64,000 bases of DNA from Lachnospiraceae bacterium (GTDB lineage: Bacteria > Bacillota > Clostridia > Lachnospirales > Lachnospiraceae), in the NCBI GenBank assembly GCA_003979345.1, contig RYVZ01000011.1, positions 1 through 64,000 of the forward strand, given 5' to 3'. Below, one piece after another: positions 18,356-25,997 of this stretch (the first letter of the stretch is position 1; each line of letters begins with the position of its first letter). Both the position numbers and the translations under genes were made by a program. The notes beneath the pieces are model-generated. The model was not told the origin of the DNA. It saw nothing but the letters and a program-made list of their open reading frames with translations, and searched no databases.

Positions 18356-19660
18356 CTAAGCCTTCGCAAACACCGCCGTGACGCACATGAACCCGTCTTT
18401 TATTTCGGCGAAGATCTCACCGTTCATTTTGTGCATCAGCTGCCTGCAAATGTAAAGACCGAGACCGCTTCCCTTTTCCTTTGCGGCGTTTGTCCCCCTC
18501 CAAAAGCTGTTGAACATGTTCGGTATATCGCTTTCATCAAGCGTACAGCCGCTGTTGCTTACGGTGATCAGAGTGCAGCCGTCTTCTTCGGATAAACCGA
18601 TGGCGATCCTTCTGCCGTCTCCATATTTGACGGCATTCTCCACCATGTTTTGTAATACCTCAACGCTCCGGTCCAAGTCTCCGTTTATCAGGCAGTCGAT
18701 ATCATCCGATACCGAAAAATCAGTCCCGATCAGCGCCAGCTTTTCCGCATAATACTGCTTAATCTTTTTCATGAGCACGGAGAGATAAAACTCAGCGTTA
18801 TTCACTTCCAGACTCAGAAAATCCTCTCTGGAAGCCGTGACGATCTGCGAAACGTAGCCTTCGATCTCATCCGCTTTGGCATTGATATGATCCGCGATAT
18901 CCGTCTGCTTTTCCCTGTCTTCATAAAGTCCTTTTGAGAGCGCCTTCGCATACAGTTTGATCGCGGAAAGCGGCGTTTTGATATCATGGGAAAGAGAAAG
19001 CAGAAGAACCTTTTTATCCCTTTGCAGGGCAAGCTCGCGTTCTTTCTGCTGTTCCATATTTTCCCTCAGCACATTCACGCCCCAGATAAATCTGCCGAAA
19101 AAGCGGTTTTTTGTTTCCTTCATCGGAACAGTCAAATTGCCCTTTGAGAGCTCATAAGGTACTTCTTTCAGCTGCTCAAAGGGCTTCAGGATCTGATATT
19201 TGAGATAAAGCATGAGCACAACGGTCACAGCCGCCATCATGCCAAGCATGACATTGACAATGATGACAGCCCTTGTCGGATCCGCCCCGCCGTTCGTCTG
19301 ATAGCCAAAGCGGTACAGTTCGCCGGAGATCTTTCGAATCACATAGTCGCTGTCGGTATCATAAAAGTCCGTATCATAACGGTCCACGTCACAAAGGTCC
19401 GCATTATAAAGATCCGTGTCACCAAGATCCGTATCATAAAAATCACCGTCATATCTGATAATATGTGTTACAAATTTACAGTCCGCGAGACTGACCGACT
19501 CAAACCCGCTCTCTTCTATTGCGCGGGCAAGTCTTTCTATTTCCACGCGGTACGCCCTGCCGCCGCCATGATCAGCCGTAAGCAGCAGTATATTGGCGGC
19601 AGCGGCAAGCATGAGGATGACTGCCATGACCGCCGCAAAAATCCTGTTAAACGCTTTCAT
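18356..19660 (-). CDS. Sensor histidine kinase with Asp-rich extracellular repeat
   Basis: A 434-residue membrane kinase. One helix near residues 8-28, an extracellular region of about 100 residues, a second helix near 130-155, a HAMP-like linker, the H-box SLSHDIKTPLSAIK with the phosphorylated His, N-box NMVENAVKYGDG and G-box GSGLGLYICRQL. The sensor region contains about seven tandem five-residue units of the type F/L-Y-D/N-T-D, encoded by a 15-bp repeat; this is unusual. The ATG at 19660 is chosen (AAGGG upstream) over a TTG at 19675. It follows its response regulator and lies downstream of a FtsX-type ABC transporter, an arrangement known for peptide-antibiotic sensing. Confidence 0.88.
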   Translation of the reverse strand: MKAFNRIFAAVMAVILMLAAAANILLLTADHGGGRAYRVEIERLARAIEESGFESVSLADCKFVTHIIRYDGDFYDTDLGDTDLYNADLCDVDRYDTDFYDTDSDYVIRKISGELYRFGYQTNGGADPTRAVIIVNVMLGMMAAVTVVLMLYLKYQILKPFEQLKEVPYELSKGNLTVPMKETKNRFFGRFIWGVNVLRENMEQQKERELALQRDKKVLLLSLSHDIKTPLSAIKLYAKALSKGLYEDREKQTDIADHINAKADEIEGYVSQIVTASREDFLSLEVNNAEFYLSVLMKKIKQYYAEKLALIGTDFSVSDDIDCLINGDLDRSVEVLQNMVENAVKYGDGRRIAIGLSEEDGCTLITVSNSGCTLDESDIPNMFNSFWRGTNAAKEKGSGLGLYICRQLMHKMNGEIFAEIKDGFMCVTAVFAKA

Positions 19661-19673
19661 ACCTATACCCTTC

Positions 19674-19704
19674 AATCAATATTGGAAAGTTTGCTTTCAA
19701 ACTT
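19674..19704. repeat. Partial extra copy of the repeat's second hairpin
   Basis: About 31 bases resembling the AATCA..ATTTGAAAGTTTACTTTCAAACTT half of the adjacent 76-bp repeat, lying directly beside it. On the minus strand it ends in AAGGGTATAGGT just before the kinase ATG, so it probably supplies that gene's ribosome site. It is degenerate at several positions. Confidence 0.6.
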
Positions 19705-19780
19705 ATACCCCTATGTGCGCTTCTGCGCACATATCAATCAGTATTTGAAAGTTTACTTTCAAACTTGTAACCTACTCCCC
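19705..19780. repeat. 76-bp two-hairpin repeat, copy B
   Basis: Same structure as 16472-16547 (six differences): the hairpin TATGTGCGC-TTCT-GCGCACATA and the hairpin TTTGAAAG-TTTA-CTTTCAAA. The second hairpin lies inside the final codons of the response regulator gene, whose TGA is at 19736-19734. The first hairpin lies between the regulator and kinase genes, where it could modulate downstream expression. Confidence 0.75.
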
Positions 19781-20417
19781 ACACTGTCAAAATCCGCTTC
19801 GGCTCTTTCGGATCGTCTTCGAGCTTCTGCCGCAGCCATTTGATATGCACCGTCAGGGTCTGCTGTTCGGAAAAGCTGTCGCTCCCCCATATCCGGCGAA
19901 ACAAATACTCCTTGCTCAAAACCCTTCCTTTATTTTCCATCAAAAGGCTCAGCAGGTCAAATTCCTTCGCTGTCATTTCAAGCCGGATCCCGTTTTTATA
20001 AACGGTGCGGCTCACTTGATTGATGCGGATATCGCCGTCCGCGATTTCATCGACGGCATACCGTCTTTTAAAGATCCCGTCTATCTTGGCAAGCATGATA
20101 TCGATATCGTACGGTTTTTCTATATAATCGTCAGCGCCGAGATTCAATCCGTTCAGCTTCGACTCTTTGTCGGTCTTGGCGCTGACGATCAGGATGGGCG
20201 TATTACTTTCCTCACGGATCTTTTTACAGACTGCGAAGCCGTCAGCCCCCGGCAGCATCAGATCGAGCACGATCAGCTTTGCGCCGTACCTTTCGTACAT
20301 TGACAAAGCCTGATCGCCTGTTTGTGCAACAGATACCGTATAATTTTCCGCGCGCAGGAAATCGCGCAGCAGTCCCGCAAGCTCCTGATTGTCCTCCACA
20401 ATTAAAATATCTGTCAC
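19734..20417 (-). CDS. OmpR/PhoB-family response regulator
   Basis: A 228-residue two-domain regulator. The receiver domain has DILIVEDNQE with the acidic pocket, LIVLDLMLPGADG with the phosphorylated Asp, and SAKTDKESKLNGLNLGADDYIEKPYD with the conserved Thr/Lys region. The C-terminal winged helix ends with the usual TVWGVGYKF motif. I prefer a GTG start at 20417, because TGGAGG sits six bases before it; the ATG at 20423 touches the Shine-Dalgarno directly. The last codons lie within a dispersed repeat. It probably controls the upstream ABC transporter genes together with the downstream kinase. Confidence 0.9.
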   Translation of the reverse strand: MTDILIVEDNQELAGLLRDFLRAENYTVSVAQTGDQALSMYERYGAKLIVLDLMLPGADGFAVCKKIREESNTPILIVSAKTDKESKLNGLNLGADDYIEKPYDIDIMLAKIDGIFKRRYAVDEIADGDIRINQVSRTVYKNGIRLEMTAKEFDLLSLLMENKGRVLSKEYLFRRIWGSDSFSEQQTLTVHIKWLRQKLEDDPKEPKRILTVWGVGYKFESKLSNTD

Positions 20418-20461
20418 TTTCATCCTCCATGTTACAGCTTCGCTGCGACTCAAATCTGAAT

Positions 20462-20557
20462 GAGAAATGCCGTATTTCAGGCATTTCTCAAGCGTGAGAT
20501 ATAGAACTTCTTCACGAAATGCCCTTTGGCATGAGTGTTAGAAGTTCTTCTCACGCT
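20462..20557. repeat. Palindromic repeat (REP-like), copy 1
   Basis: Two nested hairpins: GAGAAATGCC/GGCATTTCTC at 20462-20489, then a long inverted repeat with arms AGCGTGAG..ATAGAACTTC and GAAGTTCTTCTCACGCT around an inner GCC-TTT-GGC. The same architecture and arm sequences recur at 49203-49293. The edge of the element contributes the TAG stop codon (20558-20556) of the ABC ATPase gene. It separates that gene from the response regulator. Confidence 0.75.
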
Positions 20558-21371
20558 ACCATCCCAGCTCAAGCAGCCAGTTATTCAGCGCCCGCTCACG
20601 CTCACGCATCTGCGGGGCGGCCTCATATCTGTCTAAATGATACTCTCCTTTGATATTTCCATCAACGATATAAAGCACCCTTGTGCATTTCGCGGCAACC
20701 TTAACATCATGCGTAACAAGCATGATCGTTGTCCCGTCACGGTTTAATCCCGTAAGCTCCTCCATCACCTCGTCCGACGAAGTGCGGTTCAGCGCTCCCG
20801 TCGGCTCGTCCGCAAATATCATCTGCGGCTTGTTGATCATACTGCGGCAGATGCAGGCGCGCTGAAGCTGGCCGCCCGAAACCTCATTGATGTCATTGTC
20901 CGCGATGTCAATGATTCCAAGCTTCCGCATCAGCTCCTGACCGCGTTTTACGGTCTCCCTGCGCGTCTCCTTATTCTTATCGGATTGTATCGCAGGAAGA
21001 ATGATATTGTCAAATACCGTGAGATTTTTTAACATATACATCTGCTGAAAAATGAAACCCATTTCATCAAGCCGTAAATCGGCGAGCTCCTTTTCGCTCA
21101 TCTTGGAAATGTCCCTTTCCAAAAAACACACCTTACCCGCAGTAATACTATCCATGCCCGAAACGGTATATAAAAGCGTGGACTTTCCCGAACCCGAAGG
21201 TCCCATTACCGCAACCATCTCGCCCTCCTTTACCGCGAAATTTACATTTTTTAAGACATTGTTCTGACGCTTGTTTACGATATATGTTTTGCATAAATCC
21301 TTTACTTCCAGAATATTCATAGCGGCTTCCCCTCCTGTTTCATTATCTTCCTCTTTTTCTATCTTTTTCAT
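20556..21371 (-). CDS. ABC transporter ATPase, MacB/BceA type
   Basis: A 271-residue ATPase partner of the FtsX-type permease: Walker A GPSGSGKST, Q-loop FIFQQMYML, signature VSGGQLQRA, Walker B MIFADEPTGAL and the H-loop VTHD. The ATG at 21371 has GGAGG at ideal spacing; an alternative ATG at 21320 (MNILEV, behind GGAGGGG) gives the usual family N-terminus, so the first 17 residues may not be translated. The stop codon lies inside a palindromic repeat. Likely role: export, or removal from the membrane, of antimicrobial peptides together with the permease. Confidence 0.92.
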   Translation of the reverse strand: MKKIEKEEDNETGGEAAMNILEVKDLCKTYIVNKRQNNVLKNVNFAVKEGEMVAVMGPSGSGKSTLLYTVSGMDSITAGKVCFLERDISKMSEKELADLRLDEMGFIFQQMYMLKNLTVFDNIILPAIQSDKNKETRRETVKRGQELMRKLGIIDIADNDINEVSGGQLQRACICRSMINKPQMIFADEPTGALNRTSSDEVMEELTGLNRDGTTIMLVTHDVKVAAKCTRVLYIVDGNIKGEYHLDRYEAAPQMRERERALNNWLLELGW

Positions 21372-21387
21372 GTTTAGCCTCCATGCT

Positions 21388-23766
21388 TTAATCGATGTTC
21401 GCCGTATCCGACGCCTTGATTTTCCTTGTATAAAGCGAGGTCAAATACGCGCCCGCAGTCGTCGTGATCAGGAGCACGAGCGGAAGGATCAGGTACATCT
21501 CAAGCGGGGACACGCAATAGCGGATCGCAAGCTCTAAGCCCATCATCTTGAAAATCGGGTCGATGCACAGATGCGTGAGCGGCATTGCAAAAATCTCCGC
21601 GATCACTACCGTGATCACCCCTACCGTGGCAAACCGCGCTGTGTGGTATGCATAGATCCCGCTGTTTCTGATTCCGACCGCCTTCATAAGCGCGATCTCT
21701 CCCTGCTCCTTTGCAATAAAGGAGCGCTCCATCAGAACAGTGACAAGCGCGGCAAGGAGGACCGTAAGTGCCGCCGACATGATTTTTACCGCGTTCATCG
21801 TATCGGTAACACTCAAACTGTCTTCTACCCATTCCACACTTGTCCGGATATTCGTAAACTGCGGATAAAGCTCTTTGATCTTTTCGATTCTGCGGCTGAT
21901 TTCTTCCTCACCGGGAGCGTCAGTAAATTTAATCAGAAATCCGACGCATACGCTCATCTGGGCATAATCGACCTCCTCGTCAGGATGCAGCCGGATGGCC
22001 ACACCCCTGTTCTGCATCGACTGATAAATCTCGGTGATCAGATATTCTTTTTCGCCGTCAAGCGTTGTTACGGTTACGGTATCGCCTATATCCGCCTTTA
22101 TGCGGTCAGCGGCGAGTCTTGTAATCGCGATCTCACCGCTGTGCCGGGGTACAGTACCCCCGATATGGTCATCGTACATGTCCATCGCGGCTCCCGGATC
22201 CTGATAGGCCATAATCTGACTTTTATATCCGTCATGCCTTACGCTGAAATACACGGCAAACCCCGCCATGCATTCCGCCGGCATGCCGTTTTCCGAAAGA
22301 TCCGCTTCCATCCCGTCAAGATACTGTATCAGTGCTTCCCGTCCGCCCTCTGTCATAAACTTCTGCATTTCGCTGCTGTTCGAGATGATAATATCACAGT
22401 CCGCCAGTGAAAACGCGCTTAGCAGTCTTCCGCTTTTCATGGTTGCCACCGTAGTCGAAAGTACCAGCAAAAGAGACAGACACAGGACAAAAGCAAGCGT
22501 AATGATCCCATAGCGCTTAGGACTGCTGACAATATCATTCAGCGCAAGAAACATGTTTCCGTGAAGTCTGGATCTGCTAAGACTCATCAGGCTTTTTTTA
22601 CGGAAACGCTCTCCTGTCTGCCCGCTTCTGATCGCGTCGATCGGCATCATTTTCTTCACCTTTCCGGTACAGCCAAAGCAGAACAGGAGAATGATCCCGA
22701 TCACAAATACCGTGCAGATCACGTTGATAAAAGCCACATTCTGATTACTCATGATGACCGTTTTAGAAGAAACGCTCATCAGCAACCTGCCAAAAGGAAA
22801 GCTGAGTGCAAGCCCGATTGCCGCACCTGTTACGGCAAGAGATACATATTTGATCAGGTAAAGTCCCCTGATTTTCATGTTCCTTATGCCGATCGCTTTC
22901 ATGACTCCTATTTCACGGAATTCTTCGGACAGGGTAAAGGTTATCACAAAACGCAGCACGACAAGCGCCACGATGATCAGGATCAGGCTTACCACAAGCA
23001 GGACGCCTGTTATGACCATATTGAAAACATATGAAAATTTGATTAACGCCCGATCGCCCGTCAAAACAAAATTCTCGGAAATGTCTGACAATTCAGACAG
23101 CAGTTTATCCATATCCCCTGTATGGATAAAATAAACCGCTCCGCCATGCATCTGCCAGATCGCTTCGTCTGATCTATATTCTTCAAAGTCTTCGCCGTTT
23201 ATGATAAATCTTGCTATCCCCACACTCTCCGTACCAAACGCCGCATCCTTGAACGTACCCGCGAATGTAAATTCACGGCTTACGCCCTCAATGTTCACAG
23301 TGAGCGTATCCCCGATCTTAAGCCCTGCTCTTTCTGCCGCGAACTCCGTGATATACATGCTGCCCTTTGGCACGCTTTCCAGTACGGAACCGTCATCAAA
23401 CAGATAATTCATGCCAAAATCCCGATCACTTTGCAGCAGGCTTGTCATTGGTCCGGTTAAGGGTCCGCCATCCCTCATCACATCGGCGTCTGACATATAG
23501 ATCACTTCTTCTGCCTGAAATCTGTCGATGACTTCCAAATTCTCCATGTACTTTTCTACATCTGTTCCCATCGCCTTATTCATTACCAACGCAGCATAAT
23601 CAGGCACATCCGCCATTTCCAGATAATGATCGAGCGCCGACGTAACGCTTATGATGTTGTTCGCGCCCGATGACACAAACATGGTCGCAAGGATAATGAA
23701 GATCAGCAGAATCGTATTCATCGCTTTTTTGCGCCTTAAATCTTTTTTCAGTATATTGAGGTACAT
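21388..23766 (-). CDS. FtsX-type ABC transporter permease
   Basis: A 792-residue permease with the duplicated MacB/FtsX layout: one N-terminal helix, a periplasmic-type core domain of about 200 residues, three helices, a fourth helix, a second core domain and three C-terminal helices. Both halves carry the FtsX coupling segment (EFREIGVMKAIGIRNMKI and EQGEIALMKAVGIRNSGI). The ATG at 23766 has AAAGGAGA upstream; the frame extends 11 codons further without a ribosome site. It starts the operon that continues with the ATPase and, after a palindromic repeat, the two-component system, as in peptide resistance modules. Confidence 0.9.
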   Translation of the reverse strand: MYLNILKKDLRRKKAMNTILLIFIILATMFVSSGANNIISVTSALDHYLEMADVPDYAALVMNKAMGTDVEKYMENLEVIDRFQAEEVIYMSDADVMRDGGPLTGPMTSLLQSDRDFGMNYLFDDGSVLESVPKGSMYITEFAAERAGLKIGDTLTVNIEGVSREFTFAGTFKDAAFGTESVGIARFIINGEDFEEYRSDEAIWQMHGGAVYFIHTGDMDKLLSELSDISENFVLTGDRALIKFSYVFNMVITGVLLVVSLILIIVALVVLRFVITFTLSEEFREIGVMKAIGIRNMKIRGLYLIKYVSLAVTGAAIGLALSFPFGRLLMSVSSKTVIMSNQNVAFINVICTVFVIGIILLFCFGCTGKVKKMMPIDAIRSGQTGERFRKKSLMSLSRSRLHGNMFLALNDIVSSPKRYGIITLAFVLCLSLLLVLSTTVATMKSGRLLSAFSLADCDIIISNSSEMQKFMTEGGREALIQYLDGMEADLSENGMPAECMAGFAVYFSVRHDGYKSQIMAYQDPGAAMDMYDDHIGGTVPRHSGEIAITRLAADRIKADIGDTVTVTTLDGEKEYLITEIYQSMQNRGVAIRLHPDEEVDYAQMSVCVGFLIKFTDAPGEEEISRRIEKIKELYPQFTNIRTSVEWVEDSLSVTDTMNAVKIMSAALTVLLAALVTVLMERSFIAKEQGEIALMKAVGIRNSGIYAYHTARFATVGVITVVIAEIFAMPLTHLCIDPIFKMMGLELAIRYCVSPLEMYLILPLVLLITTTAGAYLTSLYTRKIKASDTANID

Positions 23767-23832
23767 GTCCCGTCTCCTTTCCTGTCGTGAACCCATCATA
23801 GCATGGAAATTGTTAAATAATCCTTAAATGTG

Positions 23833-23876
23833 GAAAAATAAAAGGACACTTCCAAATTCTCACTTGAAAAGTGTCC
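23833..23876 (-). terminator. Terminator downstream of the Uma2 pseudogene
   Basis: Read on the minus strand: stem GGACACTT / AAGTGTCC with a 17-base loop, followed by TTTTATTTTT. It lies about 30 bases past the Uma2 stop. Confidence 0.75.
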
Positions 23877-23906
23877 CAATGTGCATATCCTATATTGAAT
23901 TTTTGT

Positions 23907-24439
23907 TTATTCTACTTTTATAGAAAAGCTCTCAAAGATTCCAGCCGGAACCTTTTGACTAAAAGCGTACTCTTCCATTGTCTCTTTCTCAAATCTGTAT
24001 ACTGTAACTATTTCTTTTTCAGGATCAACAATCCAATATTTCCTGACACCCGCTGTACGATATTTGAACAATTTGGCAAAATAATCCATTGACTTGTTTC
24101 CCTGTGAAGCAATTTCAAGAACCCAATCCGAGGCACCGTTGCATCCCTTATCTGTTAGCTTATCTTTGTCACAAATTACAGATATATCCGGCTCTACATA
24201 ATTTATATCATCCTTATTCAAAAATACGGCAAACGGAGCCGAAAACACTTCACACTCACCATGATTCCGCTTTATGAAGTCTTTTATCTGATAATGTAAT
24301 TCAGAAACCGGCATCTGATGTTTTGTGTCAGGCGGAGTCATGTAATATATTTTTCCGTCAATCACTCAGCCCGTTCTCCATCCGGCAAAGCATAAATATC
24401 GTCTATCGTGTAAATATCTGTTTTTCTCAATGCATCCAT
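23907..24439 (-). pseudogene. Uma2-family (DUF820) nuclease-like gene with frameshift
   Basis: The C-terminal 152 codons (from about 24365) read as a Uma2 PD-(D/E)XK-fold protein: IDGKIYYMTPPDTKHQ, VEPDISVIC, WVLEIASQGNKSMDY and YRTAGVRKYWIVDP. The missing N-terminus is present just upstream in another frame: from an ATG at 24439 behind GGAGGTGAAC it reads MDALRKTDIYTIDDIYALPD, then GERAE and a TGA. One extra base there (GAG-nTG-ATT-GAC) would give the usual ERAELIDGKIYYM junction, so a single-base deletion near 24366 splits the gene. This could be true decay or a sequencing error. Function of Uma2 proteins is unproven; many accompany mobile DNA. Confidence 0.8.
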
Positions 24440-24569
24440 AACTCGTTCACCTCCGCTCTTAGCATCATTGAAAGTCTGTCCAAAGAACGATCTGAACCGT
24501 AATTCCTTTTTGCTTGGTGTCGATCTGACAGCTTTTTTCACGGGTGCCTTCTTATCAACAGCAGGCTTA

Positions 24570-25289
24570 TCACCAGTACTTTTTTCTTCTATTCAATAAG
24601 AGGCTGATCGTTCCGGGTAAGGGCATCCCCATCAATGCCTGAGCAGAAATATTCATCATATGCTGAGTCAGATTTCCTGCTATCTGCACATGATTCCCCG
24701 TTGCAAGCAGCCTGCTGTTTATGATATCCCCGATTGGGTCTCCATCCTCCGGTACTTCGTCAAGCGGACTGTGTTCTCCATACATATATCCTTGCGGAAC
24801 GATATTGAACTCAAATCCGAACTTTTCCGCATTATCTTTGTAATAAGCAAGCGAACACCCGCATAAAACGTCGCATAGATATGTGATATCAACCAGTATT
24901 GTCCTAAAAGCCACTGGTCCCACATTTACAGAAAACGCCATTTCATGAATCTTTGTACCGTCCCCCAGCAAAAGAATAAATTTGTCTATCTGATTTACTT
25001 CCTCTTTCACTTTATTGGCATCCACATTTGGAGATCCCTGATGAAGGTATGTATTGCGAAGATTATAAACTATTTCGCCACTCAGGTAAGGACTCGGTTC
25101 TTCATCTTTCACATAAGCACCAATGAATTTGTCATACCAGCCGATATACCTCCCCGCCACTTGCTTATTCGGATATTCAGCCATTCCGCATATATCCGGC
25201 AGCGTCAGCGCTAATGACAATGCCGAAAAATAGCATTGATTTTTCAAAGCATTTCTTATATCATTCACATATATTTCAATCACGGGCAC
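24570..25289 (-). CDS. HEPN-like protein of unknown function
   Basis: A 239-residue protein with an alpha-helical N-terminal half and the sequence LRNTYLHQG at residues 77-85, which fits the RX4H signature of HEPN RNase-like domains (R78, H83). The start is a GTG at 25289. The reading frame ends RRKKYW-stop right after a run of six A. In the neighbouring frame an open, Lys/Pro-rich stretch of about 45 codons follows and runs into the Uma2 start, so the natural C-terminus may be longer and shifted. Function unknown; HEPN proteins are often toxins or defence effectors, but no clear partner gene is present. Confidence 0.55.
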   Translation of the reverse strand: MPVIEIYVNDIRNALKNQCYFSALSLALTLPDICGMAEYPNKQVAGRYIGWYDKFIGAYVKDEEPSPYLSGEIVYNLRNTYLHQGSPNVDANKVKEEVNQIDKFILLLGDGTKIHEMAFSVNVGPVAFRTILVDITYLCDVLCGCSLAYYKDNAEKFGFEFNIVPQGYMYGEHSPLDEVPEDGDPIGDIINSRLLATGNHVQIAGNLTQHMMNISAQALMGMPLPGTISLLLNRRKKYW

Positions 25290-25409
25290 CCGCTCCTTTG
25301 CATCGTTTGCAGAGGTATTATTATACTACAATTTTCATCTTTTGTTATTAATTTTCTTTAGAAATTGTCCTTCAAAAAATTGCCCAATATACATTTAACG
25401 CTAAAGCGC

Positions 25410-25883
25410 CTACACGATATCCGCTATCGTGCATCCAACCACACTGACCAGATCTTCTGGCGCCAGCCCTATTTGAAATCCGACTTTCCCAGCACTCACA
25501 AATACCTTGTCAGCCTCCGCTGCCGTTTCATGTATAAAAGTCGGAAAATGCTTCTTCATCCCGATTGGGGAACAACCTCCGTGAACATACCCTGTTATCG
25601 GAAACAGCTCTTTTTGTTTGATCATGCCAACCGCTTTCTCACCGGAAACCTTTGCCGCCTTTTTCAGATCCAGTTCCGCATCTACTGGTATCACAAACAC
25701 ATAGTACGCACCGGACTTTCCCTGCGTCACGAGCGTCTTAAAGACCTTCTCAGGCTCCTCTCCAAGGATACCCGCGATCTCTTTCCCGCTCATTGCCGCA
25801 TCCGGCTCGTAAGAATGGCTCTCATAGCAAATCTTCTTTCCGTCAAGAACTCTCATCACATTCGTTTTCTCTTCTTTTTTCAT
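25410..25883 (-). CDS. ybaK: YbaK/EbsC-type Cys-tRNA(Pro) deacylase
   Basis: A 157-residue editing-domain protein that hydrolyses Cys-tRNA(Pro), correcting mischarging by prolyl-tRNA synthetase. Family features: N-terminal TNVMRVLDGKKICYESHSY, EEPEKVFKTLVTQG with the conserved Lys, FVIPVDAELDLKKAA, and GGCSPIGMKKHFPTFIHETA. Length and motif order are typical. The ATG at 25883 is used, with GGAAGTGAG upstream; a TTG at 25907 would add eight residues. Stand-alone housekeeping gene within accessory surroundings. Confidence 0.92.
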   Translation of the reverse strand: MKKEEKTNVMRVLDGKKICYESHSYEPDAAMSGKEIAGILGEEPEKVFKTLVTQGKSGAYYVFVIPVDAELDLKKAAKVSGEKAVGMIKQKELFPITGYVHGGCSPIGMKKHFPTFIHETAAEADKVFVSAGKVGFQIGLAPEDLVSVVGCTIADIV

Positions 25884-25997
25884 TGGCTCACTTCCCCGCG
25901 TTTCCAATCTTATTATGGAAATTCTGCCTCAAACCAAAGAGTTGACAAGCTCGATATAAATCCTGACAAATACGCATCTTGTCCCCACAATAATCCA

